Shown here one piece after another: positions 1 to 11,583 of a DNA stretch of 64,000 nt. Position numbers and translations under genes: made by a program. Source of the stretch: Tetraselmis striata (taxonomy: Eukaryota; Chlorophyta; Chlorodendrophyceae; Chlorodendrales; Chlorodendraceae); the NCBI GenBank assembly GCA_006384855.1, contig VCJN01000577.1, positions 62,001-126,000 of the forward strand. Reading direction: 5' to 3'. The notes under the pieces are model-generated. The model was not told where the DNA came from and made no database searches. It saw only the letters and a program-made list of their open reading frames with translations. How positions within the stretch are numbered: position 1 is the stretch's first letter; the number at the start of each line of letters is the position of its first letter.

Positions 1-1894
1 GGGGGCGAGATGTGACAATTGTCGACGCCTTGAAGTTGGTCGTCGGACGAGATTCGGCGACTTTAAGGGCGCATCTCTCGGAGCACCTCGGCAACCAACG
101 TGGGTTCGTGTATGCGAGACGGCGAGAACCATGGCGGCGGCGAGAGATGCGGCACTAGAACCCGGAGGCCCACATTGGGGACGACGGGTACGTCCTCCTG
201 GACGTCAAAGCAGCGGTGGCTGAATCCACCGCTGGCACGACTGACGAGCAAGAGATGCGGAGGGTGGAGAGAATTTAAAGGTAGAGGGTGGGATTACCCG
301 CATCTCCGCAGTGGGGGCATATGAGCGCTCGCATCTCTCGCGTACAAACCCGTGAACTATCGCTCCTAGCTCTTGTAACGCTGCCATGTGCAAGGAGCCC
401 TTTGTCGTTGTCACGTCGCCTTGGTTCACTCACCTGAATTTGCTCCTACCGTTGCTGCCGGCCTACAAGGCGGAAATCTGTTGCGTGCAGATTCCGAGCA
501 CCTACTTGACGCAAGGGCCCCGCCCGCAAATGAACTACCTCCACAGTTTGTTGAAAGCGGGTCGTGCACCTCTCATCGCGTCAAAGCACCCAAGAAACCC
601 CGACATCAACAGACGCGCCTTGTGGTTGGTTGTCGGAAGAGATTCGGCGACTTTAAGGGCGCATCTCTCGGAGCACCTCGGCAACCAACGTGGGTTCGTG
701 TATGCGAGACGGCGAGAACCATGACGGCGGCGAAAGAGATGCGGCACTGGAACCCGGAGGCCCACATTGAAGACGACGGGTACGTCCTTGCGGACGTCAA
801 AGCAGCGGTGGCTGAATCCACCGCTGGCACGACTGACGAGCAAGAGATGCGGAGGGTGGAGAGAATTTAAAGGTAGAGGGTGGGATTACCCGCATCTCCG
901 CAGTGGGGGCATATGAGCGCTCGCATCTCTCGCGTGCAAACCCGTGTACTGTCGCTCCTAGCTCTTGTAACGCTGACCTGTGCAAGTATCCCTTTGTCGT
1001 TGTCATGTCGCCTTGGTTCACTCACCTGAATTTGCTCCTACCGCTGCTGCCGGCCTACAAGGCGGAAATCTGTTGCGTGCAGATTCCGAGCACCTACTTG
1101 ACGCAAGGGCCCCGCCCGCAAATGAACTACCTATCCACAGTTTGTTGAAAGCGGGTCGTGCACTTCTCATCGCGTCAAAGCACCCAAGAAACCCCGACAC
1201 CAACAGACGCGCCTTGTGGTTGGTCGTCGGACGAGATTCGGCGACTTTAAGGGCGCATCTCTCGGAGCACCTCGGCAAGCAACGTGGGTTCGTGTATGCG
1301 AGACGGCGAGAACCATGACGGCGGCGAAAGAGATGCGGCACTGGAACCTGGAGGCCCACATTGGGGACGACAGGTACGTCCTCCCGGACGTCAAAGCAGC
1401 GGTGGCTGAGGCCACCGCTGGCACGACTGGCGAGCAAGAGATGCGGAGGGTGGAGAGATCGAATTGACCGCCGTAAAGGGTGGGATTACCCGCATCTCCG
1501 CAGTGGGGGCAGGTGAACACCCGCATCTCTCGTGTACAAACCCGTGTACTGTCGCCCCTAGCTCTTGTAACGCTGCCCTAGGCAAGGAGCCCTTTGTCGT
1601 TGCCATGTCGCCTTGATTCACTCACCTGAATTTGCTCCTATAGCTGCTGCCGGCCTCCAAGGCGGTAATCTATCGCGTGCAGATTCCGAGCACCTACATG
1701 ACGCAAAGGCCCCTGCCGCGAATGGACTACCTCGACAGCCTGTTGAAAGCGGGTCGTGTACTTCTCATCGCGCCAAAGCACCCAAGAAACCCCGACACCT
1801 ACGGACGCGCCTTGTGGTTGGTCGTCGGAAGAGATTCGGCGACTTTAAGGGCGCATCTCTCGGAGCACCTCGGCAACCAACGTGGGTTCGTGTC
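1..1894. repeat. ~594-bp tandem repeat array
   Basis: A unit of 590-598 bp repeats head to tail: 41-630, 631-1224, 1225-1822 and a partial copy 1823-1894. The anchor I used is the segment that starts GTCGGAMGAGATTCGGCGAC in each copy. Copies differ by point changes and small indels. One frame of each unit (for example 386-724) reads as a plausible protein fragment with SPWFTHLNLLLPLLPAYK followed by an AGRA.LI..KHPRNPD stretch, and the next frame reads on into a MTAAKEMRHWN segment. I do not recognise the family. The array may be amplified transposon coding DNA or a satellite. It probably continues left of the window. Confidence 0.9.
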
Positions 1895-2060
1895 TGGTCC
1901 GTGACAAGGGATTCATGCAGCTTGAAATTCGCTGCCATAGCTCCCTGGACAATACCTCATTAATCATAATCAACTATCACAACAAATCATTCTCAACCGC
2001 AGATAAGAGTTTAATCGACTCCTGTCCGTCGATTTCACAAACCGCACTTCCTTTGCTAGC

Positions 2061-2240
2061 GCGGCCGGGGCAGCGGGGCGCCAACGCGCCGCGGCCGGCG
2101 CAGCGGGGCGCCAACGCGCCGCGGCCGGGGCAGCGGGGCGCCAACGCGCCGCGGCCGGCGCAGCGGGGCGCCAACGCGCCGCGGCCGGGGCAGCGGGGCG
2201 CCAACGCGCCGCGGCCGGCGCAGCGGGGCGCCAACGCGCC
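2061..2240. repeat. 30-bp GC minisatellite, six copies
   Basis: Six exact-length 30-bp units, each containing CAGCGGGGCGCCAACGCGCC, alternate between GCGGCCGGGG and GCGGCCGGCG starts. The unit is the reverse complement of the larger array at 11584-12362, so this is the same minisatellite family in the opposite orientation. The long open frames across it follow from the period being divisible by three and are not evidence of coding. Confidence 0.95.
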
Positions 2241-2271
2241 AACGCGCGGCGACCGGCGCATGTTGGTGATT

Positions 2272-2995
2272 CATGCAGCCCCGCATACTAAATGGTTTGT
2301 AGCCATCTAGGCAATCAAAGCATGCTTAAAGGCAGCATCTGCGGTGCAGCGCTGCAGCAATCTGCGGCGTGCCGCCAGCAAATATAACGTATTATCCCTA
2401 CTGCCCTGCAATCTGTATGGTATCGACAAGCAGGTGCGTATTCATATCCCTTCTATGCCATGCAGCCCCGCATACTAATAAATGGTTTGCAGCCATCCAG
2501 GCAATTGAAGCATGCCTAAAGGCGGCATCTGCGGTGCAGCGCTGCAGCAATCTGCGGCGTGCCGCCAACAAATATAACGTATTAGCCTTACTGCCTTGCA
2601 GTCCGTATATGTGCGTGTTCATATCCCTTCTATGCCATGCAGCCCCGCATACTAATAATAAATGGTTTGCAGCCATCCAGTCAATTAAAACATGCCTTAA
2701 GGCAGCATCTGCGGTGCAGCGCTGCAGCAATCTGCGGCGTGCCGCCAGCAAATATCAGGCATTAGCCCTACTGCCTTGCAATCTGCATAGTATCGTCAAG
2801 CAGGTGCGTGTTCACATCCCTTCTATGCCATGCAGCCCCGCATACGAAATGGTTTGCAGCCATCTAGGCAATAGAAGCATGCCTAAAGGCAGCATCTGCG
2901 GTGCAGCGCTGCAGCAATCTGCGGCGTGCCGCCAGCAAATATCAGGCATTAGTGGTACTGCCTTGCAATCTGTATAGTATTGTAAAGCATATGGG
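2272..2995. repeat. ~185-bp tandem repeat, four copies
   Basis: Units start with CATGCAGCCCCGCATAC at 2272, 2459, 2636 and 2829, so the periods are 187, 177 and 193 bp. Each contains a conserved core with GCAGCATCTGCGGTGCAGCG. Open frames occur on both strands across the array, but unit lengths are not constant multiples of three and no domain is recognisable, so I do not call a gene. Confidence 0.9.
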
Positions 2996-3331
2996 CAATT
3001 AAATCCCCTTTTTGTCATAAAAATCCTCATACTGGAAGGTTGCCGAGCCGGCTCTTTACTCCACCGTCTTGGTCGACGACCGCTACTACCAGGTCGTAGC
3101 GGCGCCGCGTCAGGCTGGCGGGTCCTCTAAGCCCGCATCTCAACCACCGCCACCGGGGTCCGGCGGAGATGGCTCCCAAGACGGCGCTGCAGCAGGTCTC
3201 TTGATAGAGCTTCGAGCAGCTCCGCCCCTCCCCCGAGCAGGCTTGGTCCCTCGGAGACTGCCAAGCCGCCGAGTGAGCCTCAGCCTTCGAGTGCGACGAA
3301 GCGCCCGCACGGTGCGTTGAGCACGGGAGGC

Positions 3332-4205
3332 AAGACCAGCTTGTCGCCCATTAAGCTGCGCAAAAAGCATTCCAAGAAGCGCGGGCCGAGTCCTCCTTCA
3401 AGATGGCGATAGAGTTGGAGGACGACGACCCCTTCCAGACGCCTAAGCCGAAACGCGAAGCCACGTCAAGCCGTCAGGCGCCTTCGGGTGCCGCTGGTGG
3501 GAGTCGCAGGGCCACATCTTCCCGTGGCGGTGCCGCATCTCCGCCTCCCCGACCCGCATTTCCACCTATGGAGGCAAGAGCAGCAGCTTGTAGCCCAATA
3601 AGCTGCGCAAGAACCATTTCAAGAAGCGTGGGCCGACTCCTCCTTTAAGATGGCGAAAGAGTTGGAGGACGACGACCCCTTCCAGACGCCTAAGCCGAAA
3701 CGCGAAGCCACGTCAAGCCGTCAGGCGCCTTCGGGTGCCGCTGGTGGGAGTCGCAGGGCCACATCGTCCCGTGGCGGTGCCGCATCTCCGCCTCCCCGAC
3801 CCGCATCTCCGCCTATGGAGGCAAGAGCAGCAGCTTGTCGCCCATTAAGCTGCGCAAGAAGCATTCCAAGAAGCGTGGGCCGATTCCTCCTTTAAGATGG
3901 CGAAAGAGTTGGAGGACGACGACCCCTTCCAGACGCCTAAGCCGAAACGCGAAGCCACGTCAAGCCGTCAGGCGCCTTCGGGTGCCGCTGGTGGGAGTCG
4001 CAGGGCCACATCTTCACGTGGCGGTGCCGCATCTCCGCCTCCCCGACCCGCATCTCCGCCTAAGGAGCCCTCATCTCGGGACGCGAAGCCCGCACCGCCG
4101 CCTGCGCCGACATCTCGCCCCAACGCCGCGTCGCTGTCAGCAGGGTTCAGAGGTAGCATCTCGTTGCGACGAACACAATCTCTGAGGTCGGCGATAGACT
4201 CGTAG
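3332..4205 (+). repeat. 247-bp tandem repeat with coding-like units, three copies
   Basis: Three nearly identical units place ATG at 3403, 3650 and 3897, exactly 247 bp apart. Each opens a frame beginning MA(I/K)ELEDDDPFQTPKPKREA and then enters a Ser/Arg/Pro-rich stretch. Since 247 is not divisible by three, the frame shifts at each unit boundary and each unit ends in its own stop. The third unit runs on to 4205. The sequence between units carries a basic SPIKLRKKHSKKRGP-like segment in another frame. This may be an amplified fragment of a disordered transposon protein. No family is recognised. Confidence 0.8.
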
Positions 4206-5160
4206 GCCCGGGGCGTCTTCTCTGCGCGAGTGAGGCTCGATTTCCAGGCTCGAAACGCTTGAAACGCAGTCGCCATGCCTCCGCGTCCGCAATCTTCCAA
4301 GGTGAGGCGGATAGCACTTTACGCGACTGAGGGCGCGAAGAGGACACGCCGATGTGCCATTTCTAGTACTCTCGTATAGTATTGCATTGCACCTGAAATG
4401 TGACCGAAAAATGGGTACATATCCCAGCCTAAGCGATCACGTGGGGGGCACATTTTTGAGTCCAGGAATTGGACCGTTTTGACTCAAAAATGTGCCATGT
4501 ACCCGGCGCAGAGCATTGGCAATTTTGTGCGGTTGAACATATTGTTACATGTGTGACACCCACGGGACCGCCGGTATGGGACACGGACTGAATAGGCGTG
4601 GTAGGGGACTGGGATGAGTCACGGCGGTTAGCAGGGCGGGGGCGGGCGGCGGCACGGCCGCGGGGTGATGCCGCCGCCGCGCTGCTGGCGGTCGTGCGCT
4701 GAGCCCCTCCCGATGACACCGGAACGCCACCCTCGCCGGTATTCACGACTGCAGGCTCCGCGGCTGGCTCCGCCGCATCCACACTCGTTGGTATCGTGGG
4801 AGAAGAGTGTATGGTTTGGTGAGGCGAAAGTGGTGTGGCAGTGTGTGATGTGCCTTGCGGATCTCCTTCCAGCATCGTGGCGTCCGGCAGCCGTCGGCAA
4901 GTCAATTGCGCCAAAGATAACATAAAGATTATACCAAACCGATAATAACATATTATGATACGAATTCAATCGTTTTGCACCGGCCGTACATATATTGCAA
5001 ATTATCACGTCAATACAAGCTAATCTACTGATAGGGGCTATTCTATACTATCCCCCACACATCTGGGCCATATACGGCTACGCCACGTAGGACACCCTAA
5101 TGGGCGGCAGGGAACAAAATGTCTACGGATTCGGACTATTCAGAGGTAGTCAGTCATGTA
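4206..5160. other. No convincing gene; one perfect 16-bp hairpin
   Basis: Open frames on both strands here are low-complexity and I do not support any as a gene. The only clear structure is an inverted repeat with arms at 4447-4462 and 4481-4496 (GGCACATTTTTGAGTC and its complement) around an 18-nt spacer. It could be a small transposon relic or an RNA hairpin. Confidence 0.5.
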
Positions 5161-5179
5161 GCCGCTCCCCGGACTTAAA

Positions 5180-5310
5180 CTCGTATTTTCAAAGGGACTT
5201 CACATAGGGGGTATTCAGGCCATTTCCGGGAAGTATTCAGGCTGAACTGAATTCAGCTGAAGTTGGGACTTCAGGCTGAAGTACCCTGAACTGCAAGCCC
5301 GGCAACGCAA
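5180..5310. repeat. Fragment of dispersed foldback repeat family
   Basis: This segment carries GGGGGTATTCAGGCC, TATTCAGGCTGAACT and a run of alternating CAGG/CTGAAG words also found at 49568-49830, 50933-51300 and in both arms of the palindrome at 52972-53804. It is a diverged partial copy of that family. The stretch from here to about 5780 shows no gene. Confidence 0.65.
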
Positions 5311-5779
5311 CCCTGGTCGAAACGTCGAGACCCAGTCGTTACTTCAAAAAATTAGGACTAAATACTAATATAGCGACTCCAGCAGGAGTGGAGTCGTCGT
5401 CGCATAAATCCTCGCATGTATATGTAGCGCCTATATATCGTATGAAGTAACTTGACAGTTGAATCAGCGATGCGTCGATTTTTCAGAAATTTGTAAAGGA
5501 ACGGGTTCTATATCAGTGGCATACAGTTCCATGAATTGCATTGCCACGCTTTGAAGTACCAGCAGCGAGCGTTTGCATTGCCAGCGCTTTGAAGTATCAG
5601 AGTTTTTTTCCATTAATGATTACATGAGCTAGACGCAACATTCAAGAAATCCACACAGAAATCCAGAAGGAAATCCAGAAGGAAATCCAACTACGGGCCA
5701 ACAGAGGCGGGAACCGCCATGGTAGCCTCCGACCAGGCATCGCCACCAGCCAGCCGCCGCTCCACGCAGTAGGGACGCT

Positions 5780-5965
5780 CTCCCCAGCACACAATCCCGG
5801 GCCACTCCAATAGCGGCACTAGGCCGAATGTAATGTGAAGGCGCCGACAGGAAAGGAGCTTCGAAGTTGAGGTCTCGCAGCAAGGAGCGGAAGTGGGGGG
5901 GTCCAACCCAGAACGGGACGCCACGGGCGTCACTGTGAGATTCAGATGTGACATACAGGTGACGA
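5780..5965. repeat. Interspersed repeat shared with 13725-13895
   Basis: The word CCCGGGCCACTCCAATAGCG and its surroundings, including a nearby TCTGAATCTCACAG-type segment, recur at 13725-13895. The two copies are diverged, and their flanking words are not in the same order, so this is an old mobile repeat and not a tandem duplication. Between here and about 6840 I see open frames and long G/C runs but no recognisable gene. Confidence 0.55.
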
Positions 5966-6842
5966 AGCACTACTACTAGCGACTATTATTTATCCGTGAA
6001 GGCTGCTGCTGGTGGCGGCACGTCCATCCAGTTACGTGCGAGTACATCCGGCGTTATTGCCGGCGGGCGATAAATCCTTTTTGTCATCATTCTGGTAGTC
6101 GTACCAGCCCGGTGAAGCGTACATGGCACTGACGTACAAGGTACAATGTTGTCCGTGTAGTGAGGATATATCCTATACCCTCACTAGCCCTAATCATCAT
6201 AGCACATTAGGCGCGTAGCGCGCGCCCGTCAGATGACGGGCTGCGCCCGCGCCCTGTCGGCCACATCGCGCCGCCTGATATATCAGGCACGGCGCCTGTC
6301 GGCCTGTAATCAGATCATACTTGACCACCACCATAGCGGAATAGCCACCACCAGCGCACATTCCCTCACAGTAGTACCGGGTAGTACGCGATATATTTAT
6401 TACGCCGGTACCGGGTATCTAGTACGAACCCTAGTCGTCCTGTGGATAACTACGACTACTAGTACATGGGAGCGCAAATCGCAGCCGTACGTACTTGGTA
6501 ACACTAGGGAATTTGTAGTACTAGTACTGCTGATCGGGACTGCCAGCCGTCCGATCAAAGGTCATCAGATAGGCGGTTTGGCTGCCATGTTTTGCCAAAG
6601 AGTGCTCACGTTACATAAATATTCGCGAGGGGGAGGGCGGGGGCAGGCAGCGGTTTGCCGAAGAATGTTTGAATTACAATATTCGCGACAGCTGCCATCG
6701 GGGGATGTGGCCCGGGGGGGGGGGGGGGGGGGGGGTGCGGGGGCGGGGGGACCACGCCCGCCCCGCCCCCCCCCGCCCCCCCTCGCCGCCAGCCGCTCCC
6801 GCCTGGGGGGGGGGGGGGGGGGGGGGGTAAAGGGGGCGGGGG

Positions 6843-7589
6843 CTACTGCTTGTTCTTGTTCTTGCGTGCCGGGGGGACCCTCCGCTTCGACGATCTCGCT
6901 GCCTCCGCCTCCGCCTCCGCCTCCGCCTGCGCCTGCGCCTCCGACTCCGCCTCCGACTCCGCGACCGTCAGTTTCTTACCTCGGCGTTTCTTCACTGGCC
7001 TCTTCCGCTTCTTGTCATCCGTCAGTGTCTTCACCACCCCGGGAGGCTGTGCCGTCGACGACGCCGCCATGAGCTTCCTTACCTTCGCGTCGGGACGCCC
7101 CCTGTGCCCAGACACCCACAACAAGCCACAATCGTTTCGCCTTTAAGCGGCTGAGGATGCGGCCTCCTCGGCCACCACGAGCTGCGCCGCTGGCACTGTG
7201 GAAGCCTTGGCGTTGAGGTGGGCCTTACGGCGCTCCCGGACGAACCTGCGCGCGGCACAAGTTAGCCACGAGTGGGTGCGTGCTAATGCGGAGGATGGAG
7301 TGTTTTGTTGCGCGCCCACCTTGTCACGGGTTTCCTCATGTCTTTCTCGTCCTCCTCGATGCCGGCGGCGCGGACACGCGAGACAACAAGGCTCGCCGCC
7401 CACTTTTGCCCGGGGGGGCGAGGTCGGCCATGGCGCTGTGAGCGGTGAAGGGGGGGGGGGGGGGGGGCGGGGGGGGGGGGGGGGGGCGGCCGAGGTGGAG
7501 AAACTAACACCCAGTCGACGACCGCCTTCCGCAGCAGTCAACGACACATTGGAGGCGAGGAGCAGCGCGCCACTACTATTTATATGCAC
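6843..7589 (-). pseudogene. Decayed basic protein, possible transposon N-terminus
   Basis: Two minus-strand open stretches, 7589-7143 and 7124-6843, are in the same frame and separated by one TAA at 7143-7145. The first ends with an Arg/Ala-rich stretch (ARRFVRERRKAHLNAKAS). The second carries a Lys/Arg cluster that looks like a nuclear localisation signal (KKRKRPVKKRRGKK) followed by an Ala-Glu repeat encoded by a CCGCCT-type hexamer. A long C run (G run on the plus strand, 7450-7486) interrupts the 5' part, and the frame changes around it. The basic segment after the finger region recalls the BED-finger remnant at 12741-13262. I suggest a related transposon protein, without homology proof. 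Confidence 0.35.
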
Positions 7590-7720
7590 GTATTGTCAAG
7601 AGCTAGTCGGTGCGGCATTGTGTCGGTGTAATTTCGCAATGTTTATTGTTGAAGTAGCACGGCGTAATGGATACGGCGAGTGAATCCGGGATAATGTGTG
7701 CGTTGAATGTGCGCGCGCAG

Positions 7721-7767
7721 CGTTGTGCGGCGGTGTGCGGCGGTGTGCGGCGGTGTGCGGCGGTGTG
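7721..7767. repeat. 10-bp GTGCGGCGGT-type microsatellite
   Basis: About four direct copies of GTGTGCGGCG lie just upstream of the 370-bp array. Confidence 0.9.
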
Positions 7768-7884
7768 CACCGATGTTAATATAGTGTGAATATTATATCG
7801 GCCGTAGACGATCAGGTCTGGCAGCACCGCCCGTGCTTGTAAATAAGCGACAATGGGTCTAGTCTCCCGCTAGTCTGTGCACCG

Positions 7885-9030
7885 CAAGTGCACTCCGCAA
7901 GCCTCGCCTCCATCCGCGTCGGAACCGGTAGTAAGTGTTGTTGTGTGCGCACATCGTGACAACATTACACGGTGGCAATTGCAATTATTAGCGGTGGATA
8001 ATGTGAAGGCGTTTTCGAAATCGACAGAGAATGAGGCGGTGCTGGCGGAGTGCATTGGCGGTGCACAGAATAGCGTGTTGCTGGGGTTTTGGCTGCATCG
8101 GACGCCGTATTCCCACCCATCCGGCACGGAATGTCCGGTTTTCACACATTTGTGTGTTAATAAAGCAGTGTGAATATTACGCGTCTTTTACGCCGGGTGG
8201 ATGGGCATCCGGCGTCCGATGCACCCCAATTATTTGCAGCACGCTACTCTACGCACCCCCAACGCACTCCGCAAGCCTCGCCTCCATCCGCGTCGGAACC
8301 GGTAGTAAGTGTTGTTGTGTGCGCACATCGTGACAACATTACACGGTGGCAATTGCAATTAGCGGTGGACAATGTGAAGGCGTTTTCGAAATCGACAGAG
8401 AATGTGGCGGTGCTGGCGGAGTGCATTGGCGGTGCACAGAATAGCGTGTTGCTGGGGTTTTGGCTGCATCGGACGCCGTATTCCCACCCATCCGGCACGG
8501 AATGTCCGGTTTTCACACATTTGTGTGTTAATAAAGTGTGAATATTACGCGTCTTTTACGCCGGGTGGGTGGGCATCCGGCGTCCGATGCACCCCAATTA
8601 TTTGCAGCACGCTACTCTACGCACCCCCAACGCACTCCGCAAGCCTCGCCTCCATCCGCGTCGGAACCGGTAGTAAGTGTTGTTGTGTGCGCACATCGTG
8701 ACAACATTACACGGTGGCAATTGCAATTAGCGGTGGGTAATGTGAAGGCGTTTTCGAAATCGACAGAGAATGAGGCGGTGCTGGCGGAGTGCATTGGCGG
8801 TGCACAGAATAGCGTGTTGCTGGGGTTTTGGCTGCATCGGACGCCGTATTCCCACCCATCCGGCACGGAATGTCCGGTTTTCACACATTTGCGTGTGAAT
8901 ATATATATTGTGAATATTACGTAGGCGTCTTTTACGCTGGGTGGATGGGCATCCGGCGTCCGATGCACCCCGAATCTCACCAACACGCTACTCTACGCAC
9001 CCCCAACGCATTCCGCCAGCCCCCCCTCTT
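7885..9030. repeat. ~370-bp tandem repeat, three copies plus partial
   Basis: The word CACTCCGCAAGCCTCGCC starts units at 7891, 8265 and 8633, and a diverged fourth start lies near 9007, giving periods of 374, 368 and about 374 bp. The frame stays open for most of each unit on both strands, but the frame changes between units. I recognise no protein family. Two long G runs follow at 9125-9153 and 9241-9262. Confidence 0.9.
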
Positions 9031-9925
9031 TCCGCGCAGGTCCTACGTTCCATTGTATGTATATACATACGTACATGTACTGCTCCGAAACCAGCCCAAA
9101 CTTAATGAGTGCACAAGTGTAAATGGGGGGGGGGGGGGGGGGGTGGGGGGGGGATGTGGCGGCGGGGCATCCACTCACACATACCCCGGCGATGCATGAC
9201 AAATATTACATGCCGTGGCGGGTCGGCGGGCCGACCCGGCGGGGGGGGGGGGGGGGGGGGGGCGTCTATTCAACTACACGTGCGACAGTGTCGTTTCGTG
9301 GAGCAGTATATGTGCCCGGCCTCATTTATACCGCCCCCTACCTGCGCTGCATGGTCTACCCCTAAGAATTACTTAGCACAAACCGCCATTACTTAATAGG
9401 AACCTAGCACAGCCAGGCTTATATGCCCGCTTTTTCCCGATCAACTTCTACGCACTTTCCGTCCCTCAACCGCCGGACATGGGGGTTAAGCCGCCAGCCT
9501 CGGCAGTTGCTTAGCCAGACTTGGCATCCCGTACCGTGTCCATGGCTTCGCAGCTCTGCCGCTGGCACACGCCGAGTCCGGCGCTTGCTGCCGCGGGGTT
9601 GCGCACGCATGCACGCACGGTAATACGCCGCCGACGCCGCCACGCTTACTTCCACCACCTTCGCCAGCCGCAGCTTCGCACGCCTTTCCGCCGACATACG
9701 AAACGCACGAATCCCCCCCCGTCCCCGCGTCATGTATATTATATTCGAGGCGACTATGCGGGGCGCAGCACACGCCGCGGCGTGGGTCGGCGGAGCGACA
9801 GGCGGCGGGAGCCCTAATGGCCGGGCAGTATCCACACCCACACAGGCACCGCCGCTCACCTCCGACGCGGATGAACCGCCTCCCAAAGGAAACATGCCGG
9901 TTGGTGGTAAGCCCAGCAGGCGTGC

Positions 9926-10627
9926 GTGGGGTGCCGGTGCCGGTACTGGTGCGACGGAGCTGTCGCGTCAGGAACCGCACCGCATGTGGAGCAACACATG
10001 GCGGTGCCGGCCCCACCTATGTCTAGGGCCACCTCCTCACAACACCCCGCCACGACGGCGTCGGCCACCGCCGACGGCGCCGTTGCGGGGGGGGGCGCCC
10101 TGCCAGGCGACGATGATGCGCCTGGTGCGCCGCGTCAGGAGGCGGAGGAGGCCGTGGTCGAGGCGACTGATCGGGCTGAGGGGGTTGTCGAGGCGAGCGA
10201 GGCTGCGCTCGCGCCACCCGCCCCGCAGCCACCTGCGGGACATGCCGACTTGCTCGTCGCCATGTTGACCGGAGCACTACGAGCAGTGGCGGGAGGCGGC
10301 CACATGCACTATCATGTGCGTGTCCTGGCCGGACGCCCGTCATGCGTGGACTGCGGCCAACGGACGGACTGGGAGTGTTGCTGCGACGGCACCCCGGCTT
10401 TGTGCGGCCCCAAGTACCCATGCATGGCGACCCATCAGCGGGCAGTCCCCTGCCCGACCACGGCCACGAAGAGGGCGGAGTTCCGCCATGTCAGGGACGC
10501 GTTCCACGACGCGACTCGCGCCGCCGTGTGTGAGGCTTCCGAGAAGGCACGCGCGGCTGGTAGGGTGCGCAGGGTGAGGCGGCGGACGGCCCAGGAGCTG
10601 AAGGAGAGCGAGACATGCCGTCAGTGA
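9926..10627 (+). CDS. piggyBac-like transposase C-terminal fragment
   Basis: The 233-residue open frame is Ala/Pro/Glu-rich for its first half and ends with a Cys-rich module at about residues 138-170: SCVDCGQRTDWECCCDG, then PALC and CMATH. This C-x2-C ... C-x-C ... LC ... C-x3-H pattern matches the C-terminal cysteine-rich zinc domain of piggyBac-family transposases, which binds the transposon ends. A basic tail (RVRRVRRR) follows before the TGA. No DDD catalytic core is visible upstream, so this is a terminal exon or a remnant. Frame 1 overlaps it with another open frame that I take as a shadow. The family call is by motif only. Confidence 0.5.
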   Translation: MGCRCRYWCDGAVASGTAPHVEQHMAVPAPPMSRATSSQHPATTASATADGAVAGGGALPGDDDAPGAPRQEAEEAVVEATDRAEGVVEASEAALAPPAPQPPAGHADLLVAMLTGALRAVAGGGHMHYHVRVLAGRPSCVDCGQRTDWECCCDGTPALCGPKYPCMATHQRAVPCPTTATKRAEFRHVRDAFHDATRAAVCEASEKARAAGRVRRVRRRTAQELKESETCRQ

Positions 10628-10654
10628 GGTCGGGCGCAATGTCATTGGGTGGGG

Positions 10655-10995
10655 CACACGGACGTGTAACACTTGCACTTTGCGCGTACTGCTGGGTTAC
10701 ATCCAGGCTGCGTCACACTATGCAACCGGAAAGGCTGCGTTGCTACTGCAAACAATGCGACGCCTCACTCTGTAGCAACCGCTGCCGCGCCTATCCCACA
10801 GCCGCTGCCCCCCCCCCCCCCCCCCCCGCGCGGGATCCCCGCCATCAGCAGCTTGCACTTGCACTTTGCGCGTACTGCTGGGTTACATCCAGGCGGCGTC
10901 ACACCGGAAAGGCTGCGTTGCTACTGCAAACGATGCTACGCCTCACTCGGTAGCAACCGCTGCCCCGCCCATCCCACTCGGGATGCTGAGAGCAG
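10655..10995 (+). pseudogene. Two tandem piggyBac-like zinc-domain copies
   Basis: A ~190-bp segment is duplicated head to tail, at about 10663-10800 and 10856-10985, with a C run at 10810-10827 between. The first copy reads LCAYC, then RCYCKQCDASLCSNRC in the same frame, a second example of the piggyBac-type C-terminal Cys pattern. In the second copy small deletions break the frame and lose the pairing of the motifs. The reading frame before and after is not continuous with the 9926-10627 frame, so this is a separate relic. Confidence 0.45.
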
Positions 10996-11583
10996 CTAAA
11001 GGGCACCGGGGGCGGGGCAAGAGGGAGCAGGGCCAAAGATTGTGGAAGAGCGGGGACCCGCTTGCATGCCATCGTATTATATCTTGCACAATATCTGTTG
11101 CTGCACTCATATCTCACATCACTAGCTTAGCTATAGTGATTCCCCCCCCCCCCCCCCCCCCCCCCGCACCGCGTACGCACAAGCCTGGGTATACGCATCA
11201 ACTGCCCGCCGGGATGAGAAACTGGTATTGGTAGTGTGTCTGTGGGGTGGAGGGGGGGGGGGGGGCAAAAGAGCTGCCAATTGCTGCCAAGCTGGTGCGT
11301 TACATTGGGGCAGGCGCTGGGCAGACAATTGGGGCTCGCTTCAGAGCATTGTCTAGTGCCTATGCGGCTGCGCCGCCTCCGCCGCATGCAGACTCTGCGG
11401 GCTCACCAGCACCGCCACCTCAGTCATGCGGCCCTGCATCCCGCACCCCGCCGCCGTCAGCCAGATCAGAGGTATCCAGAAGCCAGTGCTGGGGTTGTTG
11501 CGGCATGACCGCATAGTTTTCAGCGGCTGCCGTCCACAGCTTGTAATGCATCCCTTTCCGCCGATTCCGCTGTATGCGCTGTC

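Noticed and set aside
2061-2240. CRISPR-like 30-bp repeat
   Set aside because: Units are contiguous with no spacers, and the setting is a eukaryotic genome.
2369-2977. 202-residue plus-strand frame
   Set aside because: It spans the 185-bp array, shows no domain, and an equally long frame lies on the other strand.
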